NCBI RefSeq assembly: GCF_000744225.1
Contig: NZ_JQLN01000007.1
Span: 1,054,001-1,118,000 of the forward strand
Origin: Kitasatospora mediocidica KCTC 9733
GTDB lineage: Bacteria > Actinomycetota > Actinomycetes > Streptomycetales > Streptomycetaceae
Reading direction: 5' to 3'
DNA: 64,000 bases
Part shown: positions 54,052 through 63,246 of the stretch, piece by piece
How the letters are laid out: each line of letters starts with the position of its first letter
Numbering within the stretch: the first letter of the stretch is position 1
Notes under the pieces: model-generated
Seen by the model: only the letters and a program-made list of their open reading frames with translations
The model's database searches: none
What the model was told of the DNA's origin: nothing
Made by a program: the position numbers and the translations under genes

Positions 54052-55383
54052 GTGACCGCATATGACATCACCCGCCGCAGCCGCCCCGCCGACCCCGACG
54101 TGGTCGTGGTCGGCGCAGGCCTGGCGGGCCTCGCCGCCGCCCGGGCGCTGATCGCCGCCGGACTCGACGTCCAGGTGGTGGAGGCGACCGAGCGGATCGG
54201 CGGCCGGATGGCCGACCACCAGCTGGACGGCTACCGGCTCGACCACGGCGGGCAGTTGCTCAACACCGACTTTCCCGAGCTGATCCGCCGGCTCGACCTG
54301 GACAGTCTGGAGCTCCGTGCACTGGCCCCCGGGGTCCAGGTGCACAGCGCGGGCCGCCGCTACCGGACCGTCGGCCCGCAGCCGCCGGCGATCCGTCAGG
54401 CCACCGCCCGCGCGCCGCTGGGCGGCTCGCTGGACAAGGCCAGGCTCGGCTCGGCGCTCAGCCGGCTCGCCGCCACCCCGGTGCCCCGGCTGCTGGCCCG
54501 GCCGGAGACCACCACCGCCCGGGCGCTGAGCGAACGGGGGCTCTCCCCCCGGATGGTGGACGGCTTCCTGCGCCCGCTGCTGACCGCGCTGCTCAGCGAC
54601 CCGGCGCTGGGCACCAGCAGCCGGGTCGCCGACCTGGTGCTGCGTGGCTACGCCCGTGGACGGCTCTGTCTGCCCGCCGCCGGGACGGCCGCCGTGCCGG
54701 GCCGGCTGGCCGACGCGCTGCCGCCCGGCACCGTCCGGCTGGGCGTGCGGGTGACCTCGATCGGGGCGGGTGGCGTGCTGACCGAGGAGCACGGGCGGAT
54801 CGGCGCCCGCGCGGTGCTGCTCGCCACCGACGCCCGGTCGGCCGCCGAACTGCTGCCCGGGCTGCGGCTGCCGGACTTCCACCCGGTGACCACGTACTAC
54901 CACTCCACGGCCGGCTCGCCGCTGGCCGAGGCAGTACTGCTGCTGGACGCCGAGCGGCCCAGCGGCGCGGCTCCGGTTTCGCACTCGCTGGTGCTCAGCG
55001 AGGTGCACCCGTCCTACGCCCCGGCCGGGCGCTCGCTGGTGGCCACCACCGTGCTCGGGCGGCGCAGCTTCGACGCCGGCGGCCCGGCCGGGCTCGAACC
55101 GGCGGTCCGGGCCCGGCTCACCGAGCTGTACGGGGTGTCCGCGCGGGAGTGGGAGTTCCTGAGCGTGCGCCATCTCCCGGACGCCGTCCCGGCGATGCCG
55201 CCGCCGCACAACTTCCGCCGGCCGGTGCGGGTGCTGGCCGGTCTGTACGTCTGCGGCGACCACCGGGACACCAGCAGCGCGCAGGGGGCGCTGCTCTCGG
55301 GACGGCGGGCGGCGCAGGCCGTGCTGCGTGACCTCGGGATGGCGGGCGACGCCGGCTCGCGGGAGGCCCGCGAGGCGGCCTGA
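54052..55383 (+). CDS. FAD-dependent oxidoreductase (amine oxidase/desaturase-like)
   Basis: 443 aa. FAD dinucleotide fold VVVVGAGLAGLAAARAL (about 17-33), followed by VEATERIGGRM and LDHGGQLLN, and the C-terminal FAD motif LYVCGDHRDTSSAQGALLSGRRAA, split here for length. The group includes protoporphyrinogen oxidase and phytoene desaturases. The substrate is unknown. GTG 54052 has GGAG about 9 nt upstream. No carotenoid genes are adjacent. Confidence 0.88.
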   Translation: MTAYDITRRSRPADPDVVVVGAGLAGLAAARALIAAGLDVQVVEATERIGGRMADHQLDGYRLDHGGQLLNTDFPELIRRLDLDSLELRALAPGVQVHSAGRRYRTVGPQPPAIRQATARAPLGGSLDKARLGSALSRLAATPVPRLLARPETTTARALSERGLSPRMVDGFLRPLLTALLSDPALGTSSRVADLVLRGYARGRLCLPAAGTAAVPGRLADALPPGTVRLGVRVTSIGAGGVLTEEHGRIGARAVLLATDARSAAELLPGLRLPDFHPVTTYYHSTAGSPLAEAVLLLDAERPSGAAPVSHSLVLSEVHPSYAPAGRSLVATTVLGRRSFDAGGPAGLEPAVRARLTELYGVSAREWEFLSVRHLPDAVPAMPPPHNFRRPVRVLAGLYVCGDHRDTSSAQGALLSGRRAAQAVLRDLGMAGDAGSREAREAA

Positions 55384-55515
55384 GGAGGACTCAGGCGGCG
55401 CGGCACGGACAGTGGCATGGCTTGGGTACCGGCTCGGCGACGGGCCGGTACCCGTACGGGCCCGCGCTCCGGTTCGGTCCGCGGCGGCGGGTGCGGCGCG
55501 TGCCAGGATGCCGCC

Positions 55516-56745
55516 ATGTCCGACACGACAGTGCAGGTCCAGCCGCTGACGCTGGTGCTCGTCCCGGCCGCCGCGCTCGCCGCTCCGCTCCTCGCGGACC
55601 GGGCACGGCGCTGGCTTGCGGTGCCGACCGTGGTGTTCGAGATCGTGCTCGGTGTGCTGATCGGACCGGACGGGCTGGGGTGGGCGAAAACCGGCCCGCT
55701 CGTCGCGGCGATGTCGCAGTTCGGCCTGGCAATGCTGATGTTCCTGGCCGGCTACGAGCTGGACTTCGCCCGGCTGCGCGGCGGCCCACTGAGGCGGGCG
55801 GGCGCGGCCTGGCTGATCGCGCTGGTGGTCGCGCTGGGCGTCGGGGCGCTGGTCAACCGGTCGGCGTTGACCGGCGCCTTCGCCGGGCTGGCGCTGACCA
55901 CCACCGCGCTCGGGACGGTGCTGCCGATCCTGCGCGACTCCGGCGAGTTGGGGACCCGGTTCGGCTCGCTGGTGATGGCCACCGGCTCGGTGGGCGAGTT
56001 CGGCCCGATCATCGCGATCGCGGTGCTGCTCAGTGGCAACACACCGGGGCGGTCGGCGGTGATCCTCGCCGTGTTCGCGGGGATCACCGCGCTCGCGGTC
56101 GCCTACGCACGCCGCCCCCGGCCGGCGTGGGCGACCCACCTGATCCAGCAAACGCTGCGGACCTCGGGGCAGTTCGCGATCCGCGCGGTGGTGTTCGTGC
56201 TCGCGGTGATGGTCGCGGCGGCCGTCTGGCTGGAGCTGGACATGCTGCTCGGCGCCTTCACCGCCGGGATCGTCTCGCGGCTGCTGCTCAGCGACGTGCC
56301 GGAGGCCCAGGAGGCGGTGATCGACGCGAAGCTGGAGGCGATCGGCTTCGGCGTGCTGGTGCCGGTGTTCTTCGTCTACAGCGGGATGACCTTCGACTTG
56401 AAGGCGCTCCTCGACGACCCCGGGACGCTGCTGCTGGTGCCGGTCTTCCTGCTGCTCCTGGTGTCGGTCCGCGGCCTCCCGGCGGCGCTGCTCGGCCCGC
56501 CCGACCTGACCGTCCGGGACCGGGCCGCGCTCGGGCTGTTCGCGGCCACGGCGCTGCCGCTGATCGTGGTGATCACCACGATCGAGGTGCAGGAGCAGCA
56601 ACTGGCCGGCTCCACGGCGGCGGCGCTGGTCGGCGCCGGGATGCTCTCGGTACTGATCCTGCCGCTGCTCGCCCAGCACCTGCGCGGCGGGAGCGAGCTG
56701 TCGGCCGCCGGGTCGGCCCGGCGGCCGCGGGCGGAGAGCTGGTGA
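55516..56745 (+). CDS. CPA2-type cation/proton antiporter
   Basis: 409 aa, about 12 membrane helices. The Na+/H+-exchanger-like segments LAVPTVVFEIVLGVLIGP (about 34-51), MLMFLAGYELDFARL and LGAFTAGIVSRLL are present, and no regulatory KTN domain follows. It is predicted to exchange K+ or Na+ for protons. ATG 55516 has AGGATG upstream. The gene is followed by a palindromic repeat. Confidence 0.88.
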   Translation: MSDTTVQVQPLTLVLVPAAALAAPLLADRARRWLAVPTVVFEIVLGVLIGPDGLGWAKTGPLVAAMSQFGLAMLMFLAGYELDFARLRGGPLRRAGAAWLIALVVALGVGALVNRSALTGAFAGLALTTTALGTVLPILRDSGELGTRFGSLVMATGSVGEFGPIIAIAVLLSGNTPGRSAVILAVFAGITALAVAYARRPRPAWATHLIQQTLRTSGQFAIRAVVFVLAVMVAAAVWLELDMLLGAFTAGIVSRLLLSDVPEAQEAVIDAKLEAIGFGVLVPVFFVYSGMTFDLKALLDDPGTLLLVPVFLLLLVSVRGLPAALLGPPDLTVRDRAALGLFAATALPLIVVITTIEVQEQQLAGSTAAALVGAGMLSVLILPLLAQHLRGGSELSAAGSARRPRAESW

Positions 56746-56780
56746 GCAGTCGCCCGCGGCCGTACGGTCCTTGCGCCTAA

Positions 56781-56941
56781 TGCCGCGTCAGGCAACTTTT
56801 GCCCGTCAAGGAGCGGTGTCCGGTGCGTGCTCTCGGCGTGTCGGCCGGAAGTCCTCGTACTGGACGTACTTGGGCTTTCGGCCGGTGCGGCGAGAGTGCG
56901 CACCGGGCGTCGCGACGGGGTGAAGGTTGCCTGACGCGGCA
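56781..56941. mobile_element. 161-bp MITE-like palindromic repeat
   Basis: Terminal inverted repeats of about 16 bp, TGCCGCGTCAGGCAAC and its complement, bound an imperfect palindrome through the whole element, with a GTAC..GTAC centre. A TA flanks both ends, as for IS630/Tc1-type insertions. It does not encode a protein. The right end abuts the stop codon of the next gene. Its identity as a mobile repeat is inferred from structure and general memory of similar intergenic elements in streptomycetes. Confidence 0.62.
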
Positions 56942-58663
56942 CTAGATCACCCCCGCCTGCCGGGCGGCCTCCTCGAAGGCGCGGGCCACCGGGCTGCCGC
57001 GGTAGGGGGCCAGCCGGCGGTGGAAGTCGCGCAGGTACTCGACCGTCCGGGCGGAGCGCATCTCCCCCGCCGCGCGCAGGGCCTCGGTGGCCATCGCGCA
57101 GGACTCCTCCAGATCGCCCATGCCCAGCCGGGAGGCGGCCAGCACCATCCGGCAGAAGACCCGGTTGCGCGCGTACACGGCCGAGCGCAGCCGCAGCGAC
57201 TTCTCGGCGTGCTGCGCGGCGGGCCGCCACTGCTGCAGGTCGCGGTAGCAGTGGGCGAACTCGTCGGCCAGCTGGGCCTCGTCGAAGTATCGTGCCCAGG
57301 AGGGGAGTTCGTCGCCGCTGCGGGCGACCGCGAGGGCTCGCTCGGAGCGCACCAGCGCGGTGGTGCAGGAGCGGACGTCGCCCAGTATTCCGTGCCCACG
57401 GGCCTCGGCCGCGTGCATCAGCGACTGGACGGCGGCCGGCGCGGCCGTGCCCACGCCCTGCTGGGCGACCCGGGCCAGCTGCACCGCCTCGCGGCCGTGG
57501 CCCAGGTGCACCGCCTGCTGGCTCATGGTGATCAGCACATACCCGCCGAGCACCCGGTCGCCGGCCGCCTGGGAGAGCCGCAGCGCCTGGACGAAGTAGC
57601 GCTGCGCCAGCCCGTGGGCGGCGATGTCGAAGGACGTCCAGCCGGCCAGCCTGGTCAGGTCGGCGACGGCGGCGAACAGCGCCCGGCCGATCTGCTCGCC
57701 GTAGCGGCCGCGCAGCATCGGCTCGGCCTCGCTCTCCAGGTAGCGCACCAGGGCCTGCCGGGCGTGGCCGCCGCCATAGGCGTGGTCGAGGGCGCGGAAG
57801 AGGTCGCCGACGGCCCGGACGGCCGCGATGTCGCCGCGGCCGACCCGCAGCCCGGGGCGCGGAACGCGGGTGCCTGGGTCCGGCGGCGGCGCCACCGCGG
57901 CCTGGGGCGATCGCAACTCGGAGACCAGCGGCCGACGGCTCTGCGAGGGGACCCGCCCGGCGCCGGCCGACCGGGCGGCGGGGACGCTGCCGGGGCGTAG
58001 CGGCGGGTGGTCCGCCGGGTCGGCCGGGTCCGGCGGGAGGCCCGGGCCCGCCGGGTAGCCGCCCACCGAGCCGTCCCGGGCGACCTGTTCGTCGCTGCGG
58101 CCGATCAGCCAGTCCCGGCTGGGGACCACCAGGCCGGCCGGGGTGAAGGCGATCCGGCGCAGCTCGGACTGCGGCCCGGTGTCCTTGCGCCACATGCTGG
58201 CGACGATGTCCACCGCCTCCTGCGGGGTCTGCGCGAACTCCAGGCCCGCGTAGACCGGCGCGCAGGCGTCCAGGCCGATGTCCTGGGCGGAGAGCCGTCG
58301 GCCCAGGCGCCGGGTGAAGACCTCGGCGATCAACGCCGGAGTGGCCCCGCGCGGCTGCTGGCCGCGCAGCCAGCGGGTCACCGAGGTCTTGTCGTAGCGC
58401 AGGTCGAGCCCGTGCTCCAGGCCCAGTTGGTCGACCCGGCGGGCCAGGCCGGCGTGCGAGAAGCCGGCCTCCTCGATCAGCGCGGCGAGCGCCGGGTTCT
58501 GGGCACGCTCGACGGGCGTCCGGCCGCCGGCGGCGATCTCGTCCGCGCGCTCGTCGTCAGGCGGTGCGGACAGGGAGGCATCCGGCAGGGACCGCGCGGC
58601 CCGCCGTTCGTGCGGGTCGAGCGGACCGTAGGCCGGGCTGTCGGTCGCAGGCCGTTGGGACAT
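56942..58663 (-). CDS. XRE/TPR-type regulatory protein, NsdA-like
   Basis: 573 aa. Residues about 55-120 hold a helix-turn-helix-like segment (ALIEEAGFSHAGLARRVDQL, then YDKTSVTRWLRGQQPRG). A Pro-rich linker follows (190-275), then TPR-like helices to the C-terminus (..AVHLGHGREAVQLARVAQQG.. and similar). The plan matches large streptomycete sporulation/antibiotic regulators such as NsdA. ATG 58663 follows GAGAGG at a fair distance; a TTG at 58675 is possible. The stop codon lies directly beside a palindromic repeat element. Confidence 0.82.
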   Translation of the reverse strand: MSQRPATDSPAYGPLDPHERRAARSLPDASLSAPPDDERADEIAAGGRTPVERAQNPALAALIEEAGFSHAGLARRVDQLGLEHGLDLRYDKTSVTRWLRGQQPRGATPALIAEVFTRRLGRRLSAQDIGLDACAPVYAGLEFAQTPQEAVDIVASMWRKDTGPQSELRRIAFTPAGLVVPSRDWLIGRSDEQVARDGSVGGYPAGPGLPPDPADPADHPPLRPGSVPAARSAGAGRVPSQSRRPLVSELRSPQAAVAPPPDPGTRVPRPGLRVGRGDIAAVRAVGDLFRALDHAYGGGHARQALVRYLESEAEPMLRGRYGEQIGRALFAAVADLTRLAGWTSFDIAAHGLAQRYFVQALRLSQAAGDRVLGGYVLITMSQQAVHLGHGREAVQLARVAQQGVGTAAPAAVQSLMHAAEARGHGILGDVRSCTTALVRSERALAVARSGDELPSWARYFDEAQLADEFAHCYRDLQQWRPAAQHAEKSLRLRSAVYARNRVFCRMVLAASRLGMGDLEESCAMATEALRAAGEMRSARTVEYLRDFHRRLAPYRGSPVARAFEEAARQAGVI

Positions 58664-58970
58664 GTCAGTCAACACCTCTCGGACGGCGCACCGGGAAGTC
58701 CAATCCCCCGCTGCCCGGCGCGGCGCCCCCTGTCGGGAATCGGCGTGAATGTAGCGAGCATTCGGGCGCTATGGGTGGTTCTGGGCAGGCAATCCTCCGA
58801 ACGGGTGAAGGACGGGCGTCCGTTGTGGGGAAGGTGCCTCACTGGGGGTTTGGCTCTGCTTGCGTGTCTCGGTTCGGCGCCCACATGGTGTCCGGCACTA
58901 TGGGACGGCGGCCGTCTGTGGCTGTCCATCACATGGGGTCCGGACGCGCGGATTCCTACCGTTCTGGGTC
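58664..58970. other. Divergent intergenic region
   Basis: About 305 bp between the regulator and the dehydrogenase gene. No gene is evident. The rightward promoter seems to end at TACCGT (58957-58962). Confidence 0.5.
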
Positions 58971-59756
58971 ATGGAGACCACACCACCGCCGCCGGGTCCC
59001 GACCCGGGCGGGACCGATCTGACCGGCCGGACCGTCCTGGTCACCGGAGCCGCCGCGGGCATCGGCCTGGCCTGCGCCGAGGCCTTCGCCGCGGCCGGCG
59101 CCCTCGTCCACGTCGTCGACCTGGCGGCCGGGCCGACGCTCGAACTGGCCGAGCGGATCGGCGGGGTGGCGCACGTCGTCGACCTGGGCGATCCGGAGCT
59201 GGTGGAGACGCTGCCGGCCGAGGTCGACATCGTCGTCAACAACGCCGGACTCCAGCACGTCGCCCCCGTCCACGCGTTCCCGCCGGAACGGTTCGCGCTG
59301 ATCCAACGGGTGATGGTGGAGGCGCCGTTCCGGATCCTGCGCCGCACCCTGCCGCACATGTACGCGCGGGGCTGGGGACGGATCGTCAACATCTCCTCCG
59401 TGCACGGCCTGCGGGCCAGCCCGTTCAAGGCCGGCTACGTGACCGCCAAGCACGCGCTGGAGGGCCTGAGCAAGACGGTCGCCCTGGAGGGCGCGCCGCA
59501 CGGCGTGACCAGCAACTGCGTCAATCCCAGCTACGTCCGCACCGCGCTGGTCGAGCGGCAGATCGCCGACCAGGCCCGCGTGCACGGCATCGGCGAGGAC
59601 GAGGTGGTGGAGCGGATCATGCTCGACCGCAACGCCGTCAAGCGTCTGATCGAACCGGCCGAGGTGGCCGCCGTGGCGCTCTGGCTCTGCTCGCCGCACA
59701 CCTCCTTCGTCACCGGCGCCAGCCTGCCCGTGGACGGCGGCTGGACCGCGCGCTGA
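58971..59756 (+). CDS. Short-chain dehydrogenase, 3-hydroxybutyrate dehydrogenase type
   Basis: 261 aa classical SDR. Cofactor motif VTGAAAGIGLA (about 25-35), NNAGLQHVAPV, catalytic Ser in INISSVHGL, and Y-x3-K in GYVTAKHALEG. The QHVAPVHAFPPERF and NPSYVRTALVERQI segments are those of NAD-dependent D-3-hydroxybutyrate dehydrogenases. It would oxidise 3-hydroxybutyrate to acetoacetate. ATG 58971 lies 8 bp after TACCGT and lacks a ribosome site, so it is probably leaderless. An MHS transporter gene follows after 77 bp. Confidence 0.87.
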   Translation: METTPPPPGPDPGGTDLTGRTVLVTGAAAGIGLACAEAFAAAGALVHVVDLAAGPTLELAERIGGVAHVVDLGDPELVETLPAEVDIVVNNAGLQHVAPVHAFPPERFALIQRVMVEAPFRILRRTLPHMYARGWGRIVNISSVHGLRASPFKAGYVTAKHALEGLSKTVALEGAPHGVTSNCVNPSYVRTALVERQIADQARVHGIGEDEVVERIMLDRNAVKRLIEPAEVAAVALWLCSPHTSFVTGASLPVDGGWTAR

Positions 59757-59833
59757 CCCCCGTCCCCCACTGTCATCACCTCGCTGCCATCGCCCCACTG
59801 CCATCGCCCCACTGCCCGGAAGGACGTTGACCG

Positions 59834-61171
59834 ATGCCAAGAACCAACCTCTGGAAGGTCGTCGGCGCCAGTCTGATCGGCACCACGATCGAGTGGTATG
59901 ACTACTTCCTGTACGGAACGTCGGCCGCGCTGGTCTTCGGCAAGGTCTTCTTCCCGAACACCGACCCGCTGACCGGCACGCTGCTCTCCTTCCTCACCTA
60001 CGCGATCGGCTTCGCCGCCCGGCCGATCGGCGCCCTGGTCTTCGGCCACTTCGGCGACCGGATCGGCCGCAAACGCCTGCTGGTGGTGAGCCTGTTGCTG
60101 ATGGGCGGAGCCACCACCCTGATCGGCTGCCTGCCGACGTACCGCCAGGTCGGCGCGCTGGCACCGGTCCTGCTCACCGCCCTGCGCCTGGTGCAGGGCT
60201 TCGCGCTCGGCGGCGAGTGGGGCGGCGCGGTGCTGCTGGTCTCCGAGCACGGCGACCAGCGGCGGCGCGGCTTCTGGGCGTCCTGGCCGCAGGGCGGCGC
60301 ACCGGCCGGGAACCTGCTGGCGGCCGGCGCGCTCTCGCTGCTGACGGCCTTCCAGTCGGACGCGACCTTCCTCGCCTGGGGCTGGCGGGTGCCGTTCCTG
60401 CTCTCGTCGCTGCTGGTGATGGTCGGGATGTGGATCCGGCTCTCGGTGGACGAGTCGCCGCTCTTCCAGCAGGCGCTGGCCGCCGCGAAGGCCCGGCCGG
60501 TCCCCGAACAGCCGCCGCTGGTGGCCGTGTTGCGCAACCACTGGCGGGACGTGCTGGTCGCGATGGGCGCCCGGATGGCGGAGAACATCTCGTACTACGT
60601 ACTGACCACCTTCGTCCTGGCCTACGCCGTCGAGCATGTGCACCTGCACAAGCAGACCGCACTCAACGCGGTACTGATCGGCTCCGCCGTCCAGTTCGCG
60701 CTGATCCCGCTCTTCGGCGCGCTGTCCGACCGGGTCGGCCGCAAACCGGTCTACCTGTTCGGCGCGCTGGGCACCGGTGTCTGGGCGTTCGTCTTCTTCG
60801 GACTGGTGGACACCAGGAGCTTCGGGCAGTTGGTGCTGGCGGTGACGGTGGGCCTGTTCTTCCACAGCGCGATGTACGCGCCGCAGGCGGCGTTCTTCTC
60901 CGAGCTGTTCGCCACCAGGATGCGTTACTCGGGTGCCTCGATCGGTGCGCAGTTCTCCTCGGTCGCGGCCGGCGCACCGGCGCCGCTGATCGCCACCGCG
61001 CTGCTCAAGGGCTACGGGAACGCCACCCCGATCGCGGTCTACGTGGCCCTCGCGGCGGTGGTCACGGTGATCGCGGTGCTCTGTGCCAGGGAGACCCGCG
61101 GCCGCGACCTGGCCGAGGTCGAACCGGCGGGCGTCGCGCTGGAGGGTGCTGCGAGCGTCGTGCCCGTGTGA
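59834..61171 (+). CDS. MHS-family metabolite:proton symporter (MFS)
   Basis: 445 aa, 12 membrane helices. The MHS signature GTTIEWYDYFLYGTSAALVF (about 16-35) and GDRIGRKRLL (about 75-84), RLVQGFALGGEWGGA follow. The family takes up organic acids such as proline, shikimate or alpha-ketoglutarate. The neighbouring dehydrogenase suggests a short hydroxy- or keto-acid, an inference. ATG 59834 has GAAGGA 10 nt upstream. A short tandem repeat (CTGCCATCGCCCCA twice, 59784-59817) precedes it. Confidence 0.92.
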   Translation: MPRTNLWKVVGASLIGTTIEWYDYFLYGTSAALVFGKVFFPNTDPLTGTLLSFLTYAIGFAARPIGALVFGHFGDRIGRKRLLVVSLLLMGGATTLIGCLPTYRQVGALAPVLLTALRLVQGFALGGEWGGAVLLVSEHGDQRRRGFWASWPQGGAPAGNLLAAGALSLLTAFQSDATFLAWGWRVPFLLSSLLVMVGMWIRLSVDESPLFQQALAAAKARPVPEQPPLVAVLRNHWRDVLVAMGARMAENISYYVLTTFVLAYAVEHVHLHKQTALNAVLIGSAVQFALIPLFGALSDRVGRKPVYLFGALGTGVWAFVFFGLVDTRSFGQLVLAVTVGLFFHSAMYAPQAAFFSELFATRMRYSGASIGAQFSSVAAGAPAPLIATALLKGYGNATPIAVYVALAAVVTVIAVLCARETRGRDLAEVEPAGVALEGAASVVPV

Positions 61172-61187
61172 GACGGTGTCCGGCACC

Positions 61188-63191
61188 ATGAATGACTCAG
61201 CACCCGCGGCCGGCGCGGCACCCGCACTGCGCCGGCTGCTGGACCTGCTCGCCTCCGGCGCCGCCGCCGAGGACCTGACCGACGTGCTCGCCGAGACCCG
61301 CCGCCGGGAGGTCGAACCGGCGGTGCTGGCGGAGGTCGACGAGGCCGTCTGGGTCGCCCTGCGGATCCACCGGACGCTGCGTCAGCACCGGCGTCGGGAG
61401 ACCGAGTTGACCGCCCTCTTCGACACCGCCGGCGACCTGGCCGCCTCCCGCGACCCGGACGCGGTGCTGCGCGCCATCGTCCGCCGGGCCCGAATGTTGC
61501 TCGGCACCGACACCGCGTACCTGACGCTGCCGGACGAGGACGCCGGCGACACGTACATGAGGGTCACCGACGGGTCGGTCTCGCCGCTCTTCCAGAGCCT
61601 GCGCCTGCGCCTGGGCGAGGGGTTGGGCGGCCTGGTCGCGCAGACCGCGCGCCCGTACGCGTCGCCCGACTACCGCAGCGACGAACGCTTCCAGCACACC
61701 GGACGGGTGGACGCGGGCGTGCTGGAGGAGGGCCTGGTGGCCATCCTCGGGGTGCCGCTGCTGCTCGGCGGCGGGGTGATCGGGGTGCTCTTCGCCGCCG
61801 ACCGCTCGCCGCGCTCCTTCTCCCCCGACGAGGTCGCGCTGCTCTGCTCGCTGGCCGCGCACGCCGCGATCGCCATCGACACCGCCAAGTCGGTGGCCGG
61901 CACCCGGGCCGCGCTGGCCGAGCTGAACAGCGCCAACGCCGTGATCCGGGCCCACGCGGCGGCCGTGCAGCGTGCCGAGCAGGCGCACGACCGGCTCACC
62001 GACCTGGTGCTGCGCGGCGCCGAGGTGGCGGACGTGGCCGCGGAGGTGGCCGTGCTGCTGGAGGGCGAGGTGGCGGTGCACGATCCCGAGGGCCGTCCGC
62101 TGGCCGGGCGGCCGGCCGGGGCGGGCGCGCTGGCGGCGGCGGTGGAGCGCTCGCGGGCCGAGGGGCGGGCGGTGCGGCACGGCGAGAGCTGGGTCTGCGT
62201 GGTGCTCGCCGGGCAGGAGCCGCTGGGCAGCCTGCTGCTGCGCGGCCGGCCCGAGCTGGACGACCCGGACCGACGGCTCTTCGAACGGGCCGGGGTGGTC
62301 ACCGCGCTGCTCCTGCTGCTGCGCCGCTCGGTCGCCGAAGCGGAGAACCGGGTCCGCGGCGAGCTCCTGGCCGACCTGTTGAGCGAGCCCGGGCGCGACC
62401 CGGCCGGGCTGCTGGCCCGAGGGCGGCGGCTGGGCGTGGACCTGGGGCGGCCGCACCTGGTGCTGGTCGCCGAGACCGCGCCGGACGGCCGGGCGCGGCT
62501 GGCGGGGGCCGCGGTGCGGCTGCTCTTCGGCTCGGGCTCGCGGGGGGAGGGCGCTGGTGCCGCGAGCGGGGTGGGCGCCTCGCGCGGGGTGGGCGCCTCG
62601 CGGGGGGTGGGCGCCTCGCGCGGCGCAGGTGCCTCGCGCGGGGTCAGTGCCGAGTACGGCGAGTCCGTGGTGCTGTTGCTGCCCGACGACGGCTCGGCCG
62701 ACCCGGCGCGGGCCGCCGCCCTCGCCGCCGAGCGGCTGACCCGGCTCGTCGGCCAGCCGGTGACCGTCGGCACCGGACGCAGCGCGGCAGGCCCGTCCGC
62801 GCTGGCCGCCTCGTACGGCGAGGGCCTGCGCTGCGTCCGCGCGCTGCGCGTGCTCGGCCGCGAGGGGGACGGCGCGTCCGCGGAGTCGCTCGGCTTCCTC
62901 GGCGTACTGCTCGGCGACGGGCACGACGTCGGCGGGTTCGTCGGCCGCACGCTCGGGCCGCTGCTGGAGTACGACGCGCGGCGCGGCACCGAGCTGGTCC
63001 GCACCCTGCGCGCCTACTTCGACTGCGGCGGCAGCCTGACCCGGGCCAAGGAGGAGCTGCACGTGCACGTGAACACCGTCGTCCAGCGGCTGGACCGGGT
63101 CCAGGCGCTGCTCGGCCCGCGCTGGAACGAGCCGGAGCGCGCCCTGGAGCTCCAGCTCGCGCTCAGGCTCCAGCTGCTCTCGGGCAGGTGA
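61188..63191 (+). CDS. GAF-domain PucR/CdaR-type transcriptional regulator
   Basis: 667 aa. An N-terminal helical region is followed by a GAF sensor domain (about 85-240) with ..LGEGLGGLVAQTARPYASPDY, a central GGDEF-like spacer domain, and a C-terminal PucR HTH_30 motif, LRAYFDCGGSLTRAKEELHVH, cited in part, then VNTVVQRLDRV. The linker contains an 18-bp coding repeat. It is the third gene of a set with the hydroxybutyrate dehydrogenase and MHS transporter and probably regulates them. ATG 61188 has no strong ribosome site. Confidence 0.88.
   Translation: MNDSAPAAGAAPALRRLLDLLASGAAAEDLTDVLAETRRREVEPAVLAEVDEAVWVALRIHRTLRQHRRRETELTALFDTAGDLAASRDPDAVLRAIVRRARMLLGTDTAYLTLPDEDAGDTYMRVTDGSVSPLFQSLRLRLGEGLGGLVAQTARPYASPDYRSDERFQHTGRVDAGVLEEGLVAILGVPLLLGGGVIGVLFAADRSPRSFSPDEVALLCSLAAHAAIAIDTAKSVAGTRAALAELNSANAVIRAHAAAVQRAEQAHDRLTDLVLRGAEVADVAAEVAVLLEGEVAVHDPEGRPLAGRPAGAGALAAAVERSRAEGRAVRHGESWVCVVLAGQEPLGSLLLRGRPELDDPDRRLFERAGVVTALLLLLRRSVAEAENRVRGELLADLLSEPGRDPAGLLARGRRLGVDLGRPHLVLVAETAPDGRARLAGAAVRLLFGSGSRGEGAGAASGVGASRGVGASRGVGASRGAGASRGVSAEYGESVVLLLPDDGSADPARAAALAAERLTRLVGQPVTVGTGRSAAGPSALAASYGEGLRCVRALRVLGREGDGASAESLGFLGVLLGDGHDVGGFVGRTLGPLLEYDARRGTELVRTLRAYFDCGGSLTRAKEELHVHVNTVVQRLDRVQALLGPRWNEPERALELQLALRLQLLSGR
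62566..62646 (+). repeat. In-frame 18-bp coding repeat
   Basis: Four to five copies of a unit encoding GVGASR, with the last two diverged (GAGASR, GVSAEY). They form a Gly/Ser/Ala linker before the C-terminal half of the PucR-type protein. Copy number may vary between strains. Confidence 0.8.
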
Positions 63192-63246
63192 GCGAGCGGG
63201 CGTACGCTAGCCAGGTTGGTCTCGAACGCCTGGGCAAGGAGCAGTG

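Noticed and set aside
53678..54065. Arg/Gly-rich open frames between the epimerase and the FAD oxidoreductase
   Set aside because: High GC leaves long open frames by chance; composition is unlike a folded protein and the tandem repeat explains part.
62566..62646. CRISPR array or phage-like repeat
   Set aside because: Repeats are contiguous, in frame and without spacers; no cas genes are near.
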